From CAYRXM01 sp964428175 (GTDB lineage Bacteria > Chloroflexota > Anaerolineae > JAFGEY01): DNA of 64,000 bases. Position numbers and translations under genes: made by a program. Location: contig CAYRXM010000005.1 in assembly GCA_964428175.1 (NCBI GenBank), positions 16,422-80,421 on the forward strand, in the 5' to 3' direction. Numbering within the stretch: position 1 is the first letter of the stretch; the number at the start of each line of letters is the position of its first letter. The notes under the pieces were generated by a model. The model had not been told where the DNA came from. It worked only from the letters and a program-made list of their open reading frames with translations, and did not search any database. This document shows, one piece after another, positions 14,156 through 24,586 of the stretch.

Positions 14156-15502
14156 ATGTATCTCAACCAGCGAAAACCCAGGCGACAGGATGCAATCGGC
14201 CGTGTCCTGGTGTTGGTTGTGCTGATCATCGCCGGGCTGTACATCGTCCGCGAGCAGGTGACCGGCGCCGGGTGGACGCGCCCCTTTGATCCGACGCCCA
14301 CGCCTACCCGCAGCGCCGAATCCTTTTTCGAAGAGGCCGAAGCATTGTATGCTGAGGGACTGCTCGATCAGGCCATCGTGGCCTATCGAGAGGCTTTCGC
14401 CATCGATCCAGAGGACAACGTGGCGCTGTTCCGGCTGGTCCGTTTGATGGTCATTCGTGGGCAGTCGGGCCGGGCACTCGAAGCCTACGGCCAGCGCCTG
14501 CAAGACGAAACCCTGGGCGACGCACGCACGCTCACCGCGCTGTGCAAGGCGCTCGACTGGCACGCCCTCTTTAACAGCGAAGAGATGCTTTCCACCTATG
14601 TGGCATTGGAGGTGATCAAGCAAGACGAGGTGCAGGCCGAAGACTGGGTTTATGACCCCGAAAAAGTCACCCGTCAGCTTTTCCAGGCCGCGCAAAAAGT
14701 CTGCGAGCGCGCGGTGCGCGCCGATCGCGAACTGCCCGAAGCGCATGCCTATTTGGCCGAGGTGCTGGCCGACCGCGAGCGTTACGAAGAAGCCCAAGCC
14801 TCCGCGCAAAGAGGCATCGATCTGAATCCCAACATCCTGGACACCCACCGCGCGATGGCCTACGTGTTCGAAACGCAAGGCGAGTATGCCCGGGCCATCG
14901 AATATTATCAGGCGGCTATCCAGGTCAACGATAAACTGGACTTTTTGCACGTCGCGCTGGGGAAAAACTATCGCGCCATCGGCTACCGGCTGCAATTATA
15001 TGGCGAATGGGACAAGGCACAGCCCTACTTTGAACAGGCCGTGGCCGCATTCGAACAGGCTATTGCCCTCGACCCGAAAAATCCTTCCAGCTATGACGAG
15101 ATTGGCTGGACCTATGGCCATTATATGGCCCAGGATCGCGAAATGATGCGCAAAGGCATCGACTATTTGGAAGAGGCGCTGGCTCAAGACCCGGATTATG
15201 CGCTGGCCTACCGCCACATCGGCCAGATTTACTATTACGGCATGCACAATTACGAAGAAGCAATCCCCAACCTCGAAAGGGCTATCGAACTCGGTAATAT
15301 TCCCCTCGTCGATCAGGCCATCTGCCACATTATGCTTGGCTGGAGCTATTACACCCTGGAATTGCGTGAACAAGGCAGAGAACAGGCCTGCGTCAATGCC
15401 AACCCCCACTTTGAAGCAGCGATGGAAACCCTGCTCAAGCTGCCCCGGCGCGAACTCGGCTGGGAAGACTTGGCCACTCAGGGTATGAACGCCTGCCAAT
15501 GA
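14156..15502 (+). CDS. Membrane-anchored TPR-repeat protein
   Basis: A 448-residue protein with a short basic N-terminus, one membrane segment (about 16-33, V-L-V-L-V-V-L-I-I-A-G-L-Y-I-V), a short T-P-T-P-T linker and then tetratricopeptide repeats, for example ALYAEGLLDQAIVAYREAFAIDPED, AMAYVFETQGEYARAIEYYQAAIQ and IAL-D-P-K-N-P-S-S-Y-D. It probably scaffolds proteins on the outer face of the membrane. I chose the ATG at 14156 (GGAG 7 bases upstream) over an in-frame GTG at 14144. It is a single gene with its own promoter. Confidence 0.85.
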   Translation: MYLNQRKPRRQDAIGRVLVLVVLIIAGLYIVREQVTGAGWTRPFDPTPTPTRSAESFFEEAEALYAEGLLDQAIVAYREAFAIDPEDNVALFRLVRLMVIRGQSGRALEAYGQRLQDETLGDARTLTALCKALDWHALFNSEEMLSTYVALEVIKQDEVQAEDWVYDPEKVTRQLFQAAQKVCERAVRADRELPEAHAYLAEVLADRERYEEAQASAQRGIDLNPNILDTHRAMAYVFETQGEYARAIEYYQAAIQVNDKLDFLHVALGKNYRAIGYRLQLYGEWDKAQPYFEQAVAAFEQAIALDPKNPSSYDEIGWTYGHYMAQDREMMRKGIDYLEEALAQDPDYALAYRHIGQIYYYGMHNYEEAIPNLERAIELGNIPLVDQAICHIMLGWSYYTLELREQGREQACVNANPHFEAAMETLLKLPRRELGWEDLATQGMNACQ

Positions 15503-15536
15503 GACCACAACAGCGCCCTTATCAGTCTTGATTTCA

Positions 15537-15545
15537 GAGTGCTAA
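15537..15545. promoter_or_regulatory. Extra CIRCE half-site upstream of the groES promoter
   Basis: GAGTGCTAA matches one CIRCE arm exactly and lies 7 bases upstream of the -35 box. Its partner TTAGCACTC is the left arm of the true CIRCE at 15591, giving an outward-facing pair around the promoter. Confidence 0.45.
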
Positions 15546-15552
15546 CAAAGAC

Positions 15553-15581
15553 TTGACTTGCAGAAAAAACTGTGGTAAAAT
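15553..15581 (+). promoter_or_regulatory. groES-groEL promoter
   Basis: TTGACT (15553-15558) and TAAAAT (15576-15581) with a 17-base spacer. The predicted start is near 15588, directly before the CIRCE operator. Confidence 0.85.
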
Positions 15582-15590
15582 CTTGTCTAG

Positions 15591-15617
15591 TTAGCACTCG
15601 GAAAGCTTGAGTGCTAA
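15591..15617. promoter_or_regulatory. CIRCE operator (HrcA binding site)
   Basis: TTAGCACTC-N9-GAGTGCTAA is a perfect CIRCE element at the start of the groES transcript. HrcA is known to bind it and repress groESL until heat shock. The hrcA gene is not in this window. Confidence 0.97.
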
Positions 15618-15686
15618 ACCTCGCAACGAGGCAAAAGCCCGCTTTTGCCCATCACTAAATCTATACCATATTTTAGGAGGAACAAA

Positions 15687-15983
15687 ATGAACGTGACTCT
15701 CAAACCGTTGGCCGACCGGCTCGTCGTCAAGCCGATTGAGCAGGAAGAGCGCACCGCCAGCGGCATCATCCTGCCTGAGACCGCCAAGGAAAAGCCGCAG
15801 GAAGGCGAAGTGATCGCCGCCGGGCCGGGCCGCCTGGATGATGCCGGCAAGCGCGTGCCCATGGAAGTCAAGGTCGGCGACCGCGTGCTCTATGCCAAGT
15901 ATGCCGGCACCGAGATCAAGCTGGGCGACGACAAGGTGCTTATTCTCAAAGAGAGCGATGTACTCGCTGTTGTAGTACGCTAA
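15687..15983 (+). CDS. groES: Co-chaperonin GroES
   Basis: The 98-residue cap of the GroEL chamber. It begins M-N-V-T-L-K-P-L-A-D-R-L-V-V-K and has the mobile-loop region EERTASGIILPETAKEKPQEG followed by G-D-R-V-L-Y-A-K-Y-A-G and the D-V-L-A-V-V C-terminus. An AGGAGG site precedes the ATG. It is transcribed with groEL 30 bases downstream under CIRCE/HrcA control. Confidence 0.98.
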   Translation: MNVTLKPLADRLVVKPIEQEERTASGIILPETAKEKPQEGEVIAAGPGRLDDAGKRVPMEVKVGDRVLYAKYAGTEIKLGDDKVLILKESDVLAVVVR

Positions 15984-16013
15984 ACGGACAAAATTTTTGG
16001 AGGTTATGATTCA

Positions 16014-17654
<1,641 letters not shown>

Positions 17655-17680
17655 GCTGAATAAGCTTTACCAGTAATACA

Positions 17681-17714
17681 AAAGGGCGGGTCTTGAGACC
17701 CGCCCTTATTTTTT
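17681..17714 (+). terminator. groEL terminator
   Basis: AAGGGCGGGTC-TTGA-GACCCGCCCTT followed by ATTTTTT. It is strong on the plus strand and also serves as a barrier to the convergent lipoprotein gene. Confidence 0.93.
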
Positions 17715-17727
17715 GCCCCTACTCGGA

Positions 17728-18438
17728 TTATTCCGTGATGATGAAATTCCACGTATAAGACACTATGTTGCCAGACGTTTGCCTAAAACTAAAAGTAGCA
17801 GTGTGCTCGCCAATACCGAGCTCAGTCGAGTAGCAATACCAGTAACCCGGCCAAAACCAACACCCGACATTTTCGGGAGGATTGTAGGAATATTTTACCG
17901 AATTCCACTTATCCCAAAAACCATCACAGCTGTAAAAGCATTTGCACCTTGGTGGTGGCTCAAGGACGGCAAGGTATTCAGTCTTGCTCCGATCAACAAG
18001 AATTCTATCATCAATTCTTAGTTCAATACGAGCCAAAACGTCACTGTCCCAAAAAAGTAAATCTCCTGGCTCGACCAATGTTTCTACATCGAGATCAAAG
18101 CATATGCTTGAACGTAGTCCAGTTTCTACGACCGCCGGCGGTGGTGGACCTTCAAAGATCTTACCGCTTGATACTACGGTTTTATACTGCTCGCTGGAGA
18201 TAATGCTGGAAGGAGATGGACGAACCTCGCGCAGGCAAGCGGGAAGTGGCTCTGGACTGGGTAAAGGCACAACTGTAACACTAGGTGTAACAACAGAAAG
18301 TGTAGGTTCCAACGTAGCAGTCGATTTTACCGGCGCATCGTTTCCGCCTTCAATATCTCTATCCGGCTGACAAGACAAAGCCATATCAAGTATCAAGCAA
18401 AGCAATAATAGTTTCCTTAAAAGACTATTGTTTGTCAT
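17728..18438 (-). CDS. Putative secreted lipoprotein, unknown function
   Basis: A 236-residue protein with a hydrophobic N-terminal signal (K-L-L-L-L-C-L-I-L-D-M-A-L-S-C) whose last Cys at about 23 could be a lipidation site, then a Pro/Thr/Ser-rich spacer and a Cys/Trp-rich region (C-K-C-F-Y-S-C-D-G-F-W and V-G-C-W-F-W-P-G-Y-W-Y-C-Y). The C-terminal F-S-F-R-Q-T-S-G-N-I-V-S-Y-T-W-N-F resembles a beta-sandwich strand pair. Lower GC than the neighbours. ATG at 18438 with GAGGAAC upstream. I do not recognise the family. Confidence 0.65.
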   Translation of the reverse strand: MTNNSLLRKLLLLCLILDMALSCQPDRDIEGGNDAPVKSTATLEPTLSVVTPSVTVVPLPSPEPLPACLREVRPSPSSIISSEQYKTVVSSGKIFEGPPPPAVVETGLRSSICFDLDVETLVEPGDLLFWDSDVLARIELRIDDRILVDRSKTEYLAVLEPPPRCKCFYSCDGFWDKWNSVKYSYNPPENVGCWFWPGYWYCYSTELGIGEHTATFSFRQTSGNIVSYTWNFIITE

Positions 18439-18499
18439 TATTCATGTTCCTCAGACCGTTATCATCAAAACGCGTTCTAGGATTTACACGTTCATTGAT

Positions 18500-20458
18500 T
18501 CACCTATTCCGCTCATTCTCTATATATACATCGGTCAGCACGGCACGTTCCTGCTGGACCGCCGCGCCGCTGATCGGCCAAAACATTTCCAACGCCGGCG
18601 TGCGCACCCCCACGCGAATATGATACATCCCCGTCGGCGTGACCGGGTTGAGGTTGATGTCGTAATCGTCACGAATCACCTCGCCGGGCTGCCACTGCTG
18701 CGGCCGGTAATAGTTTGCCACATTGCGCCCCTGCTCCAGCTTGCCGCCCCACACCCCGCCGTTGTCATCGGTCATCTCGACCACCGTCACCATTTCGTTC
18801 TCCAGCGGCCAATCGACCTGCCAGTACAGCGTCAGGTGAATCCAGTTGCTCGGCGGGTGCAGCCGGTCCGAATAGGGGGCCAGCCGGGTCTGGTCGAGTT
18901 GGTAGCCGACCAGACGCAGCCGCTCGCCAAAACGGATCGCGGTTGGGTAGGCCGAATCGGGCACACTGCCCAGCCGGTAGCGCAGCGCATAGGCCTTGAT
19001 CGACATGCCCACCGGGTACTGCTCGGTCACAATCGGCCCGCGGTCGAAAAACCAGCGCTCGACGATGTGCTGCGGATCAGTGTTCCACTCTTGCGATTGA
19101 ACCAGCCAGAGCACATTGGCCCCGCTGTACGGTGCAAGCAGTTCATCGAGGTCTTTTGCTGCCGGCGGGCGGCTGCCCAACGGCGCGACCACATCGGCCT
19201 GGCCGGTGTAATAATACTCAAAGGGAATGTGCGCATAATGAAGATGCACAAAGACCTTATCTTCCGCCGTCGCCCGCTCGCTCACATATTGGGCCGCCGT
19301 GCGCCAATCCTCGCGCAAGGCCTGCGTGCTCCACACATAGCGCCAGCCCAGGCCGGCCATCAACGCCAGCGGGATCAGCGCGGGCAGGATCAGCCAGCCG
19401 CTCCAGCGTCCCAGCCGGGCGATGCCCGCTGCCAGGGCCAGCCAAAAGGCAGCCAGCAAAACAACCAGGTATTTCGGGTTGAACACCGGCCGTTTGGCGG
19501 TGATCCAGAAAAAGGCGAGCAGCGGGACGAGCAGCCAGGCGAACAGCAAGGCCCGTCCCCGGCGCGGTTCTTTCTCCTGCCAGCGCAGACCGCCTGGCCA
19601 CAAACCAACCCCGATCAGCGCCGCCGACAAGGCCATTGGCAGGGCCAGCCAACCCGATTTTTGGGGCAGAAAACGGGCTGTAAAGGCCAGCATCAACTCG
19701 TAAAGCTGATCCTTGAAGGCGAGCAGCGGGTAAACGTTGACCTCCGGCGCGATCTGCCCGGCCTTCCAGGCGTTGACAGCAAAGGGCAAATAGGCCGCGC
19801 CTACCAATGCCACCGCCACCCCGCCGACGATCCACAATTCGCGCTGCCGTGCGCCACGGATCACAATGTACATCCCGGCGACCGGCAGCAGCAGAAAGGC
19901 AAAGAGGTGAAAATAGCAAGACGCCAGCGCCAGCAGGGCATAACCAATCCACCAGCCCCAGGCCAGGCGATCTTGCACGTCGAGCGCGCGGAGGAGGCAG
20001 TACAGGCTGGCCAGGCCCAACGCGGCGACGGGCATGTACATACGCACTTCTTGCGAAAGCCAGATCAACAGCGGGTTGGCGGCGACCAGCCCGGCAGCGA
20101 TCAGCCCAGTGCCGGAATCGAACAAGCGCTGCCCGGTCAGGTAAACCAGGCCTACAAAGGCAATGCCGAACAGCGCCGGCAGCAGACGCAGCGCAACCTG
20201 GCCACTGCCAAACACCCCCATCCACGCCTTGAGCAGCAGATAAAATCCGGGCGGGTGCGGGTCCCAACCCAGGTTGAGCGTGTTGCGGATCAATTCCAGG
20301 GTGGGCTGCCGGGCCAGCCACACGCTGACCGACTCGTCAAGGTCAAGGCTGTGAAAGGTGAGGTTGCTCAGGCGCAGCGCGGCCGCGACGACCAGGATAG
20401 CGGCCGCGGCAACGGCGGCCCACTGCCGGGGGAGATCGAATTTGTTGTCTCGTTCCAT
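18500..20458 (-). CDS. GT39-like (ArnT/PMT family) integral membrane glycosyltransferase
   Basis: A 652-residue protein with about 11-13 membrane segments in the first 430 residues and a C-terminal extracellular beta-rich domain (about 500-650). The first extracellular loop has the family signature L-D-L-D-E-S-V-S-V-W-L-A, where the D-E pair is the expected catalytic/metal acid, and D-P-H-P-P-G-F-Y-L-L-L. Such enzymes use polyprenyl-phosphate sugars to glycosylate proteins or lipids on the outer face. I chose the ATG at 20458 (M-E-R-D-N-K); longer starts would enter the upstream terminator. A second, divergent member is at 51602. It may supply glycosylation for the Thr-Pro linkers seen nearby, which is inference. 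Confidence 0.8.
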   Translation of the reverse strand: MERDNKFDLPRQWAAVAAAAILVVAAALRLSNLTFHSLDLDESVSVWLARQPTLELIRNTLNLGWDPHPPGFYLLLKAWMGVFGSGQVALRLLPALFGIAFVGLVYLTGQRLFDSGTGLIAAGLVAANPLLIWLSQEVRMYMPVAALGLASLYCLLRALDVQDRLAWGWWIGYALLALASCYFHLFAFLLLPVAGMYIVIRGARQRELWIVGGVAVALVGAAYLPFAVNAWKAGQIAPEVNVYPLLAFKDQLYELMLAFTARFLPQKSGWLALPMALSAALIGVGLWPGGLRWQEKEPRRGRALLFAWLLVPLLAFFWITAKRPVFNPKYLVVLLAAFWLALAAGIARLGRWSGWLILPALIPLALMAGLGWRYVWSTQALREDWRTAAQYVSERATAEDKVFVHLHYAHIPFEYYYTGQADVVAPLGSRPPAAKDLDELLAPYSGANVLWLVQSQEWNTDPQHIVERWFFDRGPIVTEQYPVGMSIKAYALRYRLGSVPDSAYPTAIRFGERLRLVGYQLDQTRLAPYSDRLHPPSNWIHLTLYWQVDWPLENEMVTVVEMTDDNGGVWGGKLEQGRNVANYYRPQQWQPGEVIRDDYDINLNPVTPTGMYHIRVGVRTPALEMFWPISGAAVQQERAVLTDVYIENERNR

Positions 20459-20470
20459 ACCATGTGCCCT

Positions 20471-20520
20471 ATAAAAACTGTGCCACGCGCAGCACAATTG
20501 CCGGTGCGTGGCACAAAAAA
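20471..20520 (-). terminator. Terminator after the adenylate cyclase gene
   Basis: On the minus strand TGTGCCACGC / GCGTGGCACA forms a perfect 10-bp stem (20480-20489 with 20505-20514) followed by GTTTTTAT. A run of T also precedes the stem, so it could work in both directions. It separates the cyclase from the GT39-like gene. Confidence 0.8.
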
Positions 20521-20540
20521 ACATCCATTTGATTCCAAAA

Positions 20541-22337
20541 TTACAATTTTATTCCCGTCACCTCGTAAACCTGCTCGTAGGCAGTGCGCCCCTTGACCTG
20601 GATCGGTTCCAGTTTGTTGGCGCTGACCAGGTTTTTCACCCACTCGAACGTGTTTTCGCCGAGCAAAATCACTCCCTTGCCGGCGTTTTCTTGCAGCCGC
20701 TTGGAGAGGTTGACCGCATCGCCGATGAGGGTATAGTCCATCTGTTCTTCACCGCCGACGTTGCCGGCTACGGCTTCGCCGGTATTGATGCCGATGCCGA
20801 ACGAAAGGCGGTCTTCGGCGGGCATGTTGTTGTGATCGCGGCGAATGGCTAGCTGAATCTCCCACGCCGCCTTGACCGCCTTCCAGGCATGATCTTTGAC
20901 CGGGTGCAGCGGCGTGCCAAAGTGTGCCATCACGCAGTCGCCTTCATACTTGTCGACAATGCCGTCATTTTCGCGGATGATCCGCGCGGCCAGGTTGTAA
21001 TAGTGGTTGATCATATCGACCACTTGCTCGGGTGCGTGGCTTTCGCTGTAGGTGGTAAACCCGCGAATGTCGCCGAACAGGATGCTCACCGTCTCGCGCG
21101 TGCCGCCCAGCCGCAGTTCCTGAATGTCGGCCAACTGGTCGACCAGTTCGGTGGGCAGGTAGCGCGTCACCATGGCCCGTTCTTTTTCGAAACGTTTGCG
21201 TTCAGTGATGTCATTGACCACGATCGCCACGCCCTGCGTCTCTTCGTTGGCGTCTTTGAGTGGGGAGAGGTTGACGCTGAGGTTGATGCGCCCCCGTCCG
21301 GGCACTTCGGGATCGGTTTCCAGGTCTTGGACGACCTGATTTTTTTCCTTGACCCGCTTGACAATGGCCGGAAGCGTCGACTTGAGCGGTTTCAGGACTT
21401 CTGTATAGGCCGCGCCAACACAGGTGTCGGTTCGCGCGCCGAGAATGCTCCCGGCGGCGCGGTTAAAGAGGGTGATCTTGTCGGCCGTATCGGTGGTGAT
21501 CACGCCGCTGGTGATGGAGCGCAAGATGTCGTCCATCAATTTTTTCTGGTTGGCGACGCTGGCAAACAGCCGCGCATTGTCGATGGCAACGGCGGCCTGG
21601 TTGGCAAAGGCGGTCAGCACGCCCAGCTCTCGCTCGCCAAACAGCCCAGCGCGGATGCGGTTGTCGGCATAGACGACGCCGATGGTGCTTCCCTTGACCT
21701 GGAGCGGCACGCATAAAATGGAGCGCAGGCTGTAGCCGATCACGCTTTCCTGTGCCTGGAAACGCGGGTCAGACTGGGCATTGGTGGTGACAACCGGCTC
21801 GCCCGTTTCGGCGACGGTGGTGACGATGGTGCGGCTGACCTGAAAGGTCTGCTTGTTCATCGTCTCCTGGTCCATGTTGCGGGCCACTTTGAACTCCAGT
21901 TCGCCAGTTTCGTTGTTGCGCAGCATCAGGTAGCCGCGTTCTGCGCCGGTGATCTGGATGATCTTGTCCATAACCCGGTTGAGCACCTCGTCCGGGTCGA
22001 GCGTCGAGTTGATCACCGCGCCTACTTCGGACAGCGCGCGAAGCTGGTTGTGTTCCTTGTGCATCGCGTCGAGGTCGGTGCGCAGCCGGTTCAGCTCATT
22101 GTCGAATATCGGCAACTGGCTGGCGATCTGCTGGGCGGCATTGGTGACATAGTTGCTGGCATTGACGGCGTTTTGGACAACCTGCTGGGCCTGTGGAGCG
22201 TTGCCAAAAGCCACCTGTAACTGGCGCAACGCGCGCCGCTGCATCTCGACCGCGCGCGAGAATTCATTCATACGTGCCCTGAGTGTCGCAATCTCGGCAC
22301 TGAGACTGTCCACCTTGATGGTCATTGTGTCACTCAT
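20541..22337 (-). CDS. Class III adenylate cyclase with GAF and PAS domains
   Basis: A 598-residue cytosolic protein: an N-terminal coiled coil (1-105), a GAF domain (about 105-265, ending GVVYADNRIRAGLFGERELGVLTAFANQAAVAIDNAR), a PAS domain (about 275-390) and a C-terminal cyclase domain (about 415-595). Catalytic residues are visible: metal-binding Asp in SILFGDIRGFT and in K-Y-E-G-D-C-V-M-A-H-F-G, base-specifying Lys in the latter and Asp in Y-T-L-I-G-D-A-V-N-L-S-K-R, with the transition-state Asn and Arg in the same motif. This favours ATP and cAMP. A GGGAGG site precedes the ATG. It lies 90 bases downstream of the Ser/Thr kinase gene on the same strand, probably in one operon. Confidence 0.93.
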   Translation of the reverse strand: MSDTMTIKVDSLSAEIATLRARMNEFSRAVEMQRRALRQLQVAFGNAPQAQQVVQNAVNASNYVTNAAQQIASQLPIFDNELNRLRTDLDAMHKEHNQLRALSEVGAVINSTLDPDEVLNRVMDKIIQITGAERGYLMLRNNETGELEFKVARNMDQETMNKQTFQVSRTIVTTVAETGEPVVTTNAQSDPRFQAQESVIGYSLRSILCVPLQVKGSTIGVVYADNRIRAGLFGERELGVLTAFANQAAVAIDNARLFASVANQKKLMDDILRSITSGVITTDTADKITLFNRAAGSILGARTDTCVGAAYTEVLKPLKSTLPAIVKRVKEKNQVVQDLETDPEVPGRGRINLSVNLSPLKDANEETQGVAIVVNDITERKRFEKERAMVTRYLPTELVDQLADIQELRLGGTRETVSILFGDIRGFTTYSESHAPEQVVDMINHYYNLAARIIRENDGIVDKYEGDCVMAHFGTPLHPVKDHAWKAVKAAWEIQLAIRRDHNNMPAEDRLSFGIGINTGEAVAGNVGGEEQMDYTLIGDAVNLSKRLQENAGKGVILLGENTFEWVKNLVSANKLEPIQVKGRTAYEQVYEVTGIKL

Positions 22338-22427
22338 TTTGCCTCCCTCTGCGCAGCACCTGTACAGAGAACGAGCGGCGGCCCAGACGATTTTCGATCA
22401 TCCGGGTGTATGTTTTGGGGCCGCGAT

Positions 22428-23834
22428 TCATTTGCCCGGCAGCCTGGCGGCCAGTTTGCCCCAAAACGACTTGGCCCATCGCGCACGGCGTCGAACCAGG
22501 GGATACAAGCGTGCAATATCCTGATAACCAGAATCGATCTCGTATACCTGAGAAAAACAGAGTTCTGCATCTGTCCAGTTTTCGTTGTTATAGTGCTCCA
22601 GGCCTTGAGCGTACAGCGCAATCAGTCGCTCGCGCGTCTGCTTTTCGGCCAGCGAAATCCCAGATTGGGTCAGCAGGCTGGCGGCGTCCTGGTAATCGGG
22701 TTCGACGGTTACGATCTCGCTCAATTCGTCGATTGCCTCTTGCCAGCGTTGATCGTGCAAGGCCGACTGGGCTGCGGTGTACAGCGCGGCGAGTCGTGCC
22801 TGAAGCCCGGCGCGGGCCAGGCGCTTGGGCACGTCTTCATAATTGGGATCGACCTTGATGATGCGGTTGAATAGGTTGACTGCACGCGACCACTCTTGGG
22901 CGCGCTCGGCGTCGACGGCGCGTTGGTACAGGCTGTTGAGCAAGACCCGGTGGGCCTGGTCAAACGTAGATTCGACCGGCGTCGCCGCCACGGGCTTGCC
23001 AGGCTGCTGGCCAGATACCCGCCCACGCAGCGCCGCTTCGATGGCGGCCAAAAGTTCGCCGGGTGTCTGGTGCCGATCGACGGGGTCTTTGGCCAACATC
23101 TTGCGCAGTAAAACCTCGACAAAAGGCGGCACATCGATATTTTGCAGGCTCAGATTGGGCGGTTCGTTGGCGATGTGCTGGCTGATGATCGACCACGGGC
23201 TTGATGAATCAAACGGCAGTTTGCCGCACAGCATCTCGTACAGCGCGATGCCCAGCGAATAGATGTCCGAGCGGATGTCTACCGCCTCGCCCATCGCCTG
23301 TTCAGGCGAAATGTAATAGGGCGAACCGACAAACCCGGATTGGGTCAGCGACGGCATTGCGCGGGCGCGGGCGATGCCAAAATCGAGCACTTTGACCTTG
23401 CCGTCCGTGGCAATCATGATGTTTTGCGGCTTGATGTCGCGGTGGACGACGCCGTGCATATTGGCCGCATCCAACGCGAGTGTCACCTGGGCAGCAACCT
23501 CGAGCGCCTGCTGCCAGGAGAGTTTGCCGCGTTCGCGCAAGATGACCGCCAGGTCTTTGCCGGGGATGTGCTCCATAACCAGGTAATGCACATCTCGATC
23601 CGAGCCGTAATTCAATATCCTGACCACGTGCTCGCTGGCAATTTGGGTCGCCAGCTTGGCCTCGCGGGTAAAACGTTGTACATAGGCGATATCCTGGCTG
23701 TAATGTGGGTACAGAACCTTGACCGCAACCTGAAGTTTGTCGGTCATATCTTCGGCCAGGTACACCCATGCCATGCCCCCCGTGCCGATCTCGCGCAAAA
23801 TCTTGTAACGGTTTCCCAGAACCTCGCCTATCAC
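22428..23834 (-). CDS. Ser/Thr protein kinase (PknB type) with C-terminal TPR-like repeats
   Basis: A 468-residue protein. The kinase domain (about 10-270) has the glycine loop G-T-G-G-M-A, V-A-V-K-V-L with the ATP-binding Lys, the catalytic loop V-V-H-R-D-I-K-P-Q-N, the D-F-G motif and the SPYYISPEQ activation segment. Residues about 295-450 are helical TPR-like repeats (LYQRAVDAERAQEWSRAVNLFNRI, LYAQGLEHYNNENWTDAELCFSQV). There is no membrane segment or PASTA domain, so it is cytosolic. Start is GTG at 23834 with a GGAG site. Its own promoter is at 23897; the adenylate cyclase follows. Confidence 0.95.
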   Translation of the reverse strand: MIGEVLGNRYKILREIGTGGMAWVYLAEDMTDKLQVAVKVLYPHYSQDIAYVQRFTREAKLATQIASEHVVRILNYGSDRDVHYLVMEHIPGKDLAVILRERGKLSWQQALEVAAQVTLALDAANMHGVVHRDIKPQNIMIATDGKVKVLDFGIARARAMPSLTQSGFVGSPYYISPEQAMGEAVDIRSDIYSLGIALYEMLCGKLPFDSSSPWSIISQHIANEPPNLSLQNIDVPPFVEVLLRKMLAKDPVDRHQTPGELLAAIEAALRGRVSGQQPGKPVAATPVESTFDQAHRVLLNSLYQRAVDAERAQEWSRAVNLFNRIIKVDPNYEDVPKRLARAGLQARLAALYTAAQSALHDQRWQEAIDELSEIVTVEPDYQDAASLLTQSGISLAEKQTRERLIALYAQGLEHYNNENWTDAELCFSQVYEIDSGYQDIARLYPLVRRRARWAKSFWGKLAARLPGK

Positions 23835-23896
23835 CCACGATCTCCAAACGGCTGTCTATTCAATGTCGTCTGCCAGACCAGCCCCATTTGGCATCC

Positions 23897-23925
23897 ATTA
23901 TACTGTATTTTGCCTGCCTGAGCAA
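23897..23925 (-). promoter_or_regulatory. Promoter of the kinase-cyclase operon
   Basis: On the minus strand TTGCTC (23920-23925) and TATAAT (23897-23902) have a 17-base spacer. The start site is near 23890, about 56 bases before the GTG. Confidence 0.75.
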
Positions 23926-23961
23926 CACGACAAGTCCCGGAAGCCAAGTTTTTGGGGCATG

Positions 23962-24570
23962 TTAATCGATGATCACCTGCACGTCGGTAAAGCCCATCGA
24001 ATAGAACCAGTTGGAGAAAAAGAGCTGCCCGTATTCGCCGGCCCGTTCGAGCACGTTGCTCTCCAACGCGGCCTGGCGCATCTTTTCCTCGGCTTCGAGG
24101 CGAGCATCTCCTTCCAGGTTGAGGTCGCGGTCGATCAACCAGGATTTGTTATAATAAACCACATGCGTGCGTTCGTTGTCGAGGCGCACATAGAGGATTT
24201 TAGGGGCCGGCAGGTGAAGCTGGACGCGCGTGCCATCGACCCACAGATCGTCGGGGCCGAGCTGAGACAGGTCGAACCCGGCAGCGGCCTCGCCGTAGGC
24301 AATGAGCACGATTTCTTCCTTGACGCCGAATTCCTTGCGAATGTCGGCGGGAACACGCGTGCTGGTGATGTCGGTGCTCATGGCGTACTTGACCGTGGCC
24401 AGTTCGGCTTGTTGGCGAATCTGCTCAATGTTGACGACAATGGTTCGCGTCGGCGTGGGCGCGGCCGTGGCCGGCCAGGGGATCATTGATCCAATCAGAC
24501 ACGCCGCCGCGCTGACGATCAGCATGATCACCAGGACAACAATTCCCCAGATCAACAAATCTCTTCGCAT
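23962..24570 (-). CDS. DUF4230-like membrane-anchored protein A
   Basis: A 202-residue protein with one N-terminal membrane segment (about 7-27), a short T-P-T-R linker and an extracytoplasmic domain with ELATVKYAMSTDIT, EEIVLIAYGEAAAGFDLSQL and P-A-P-K-I-L-Y-V-R-L-D-N-E-R-T motifs, the pattern I associate with DUF4230. It is a paralogue of the next gene; the two share A-K/T-V-K-Y-x-M-S-T and a PAPKILY/PPAQVLYSKLDNNRT block. Start ATG at 24570 with AAAGGAG. No catalytic role is known to me. Confidence 0.78.
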   Translation of the reverse strand: MRRDLLIWGIVVLVIMLIVSAAACLIGSMIPWPATAAPTPTRTIVVNIEQIRQQAELATVKYAMSTDITSTRVPADIRKEFGVKEEIVLIAYGEAAAGFDLSQLGPDDLWVDGTRVQLHLPAPKILYVRLDNERTHVVYYNKSWLIDRDLNLEGDARLEAEEKMRQAALESNVLERAGEYGQLFFSNWFYSMGFTDVQVIID

Positions 24571-24586
24571 CGTTACTCCTTTGGCG

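Noticed and set aside
18428..20596. Long plus-strand frame of 722 codons
   Set aside because: It is antisense to the GT39-like gene. Its product is Gln/Arg/Pro-rich with no domain, whereas the opposite strand has clear membrane segments and family motifs.
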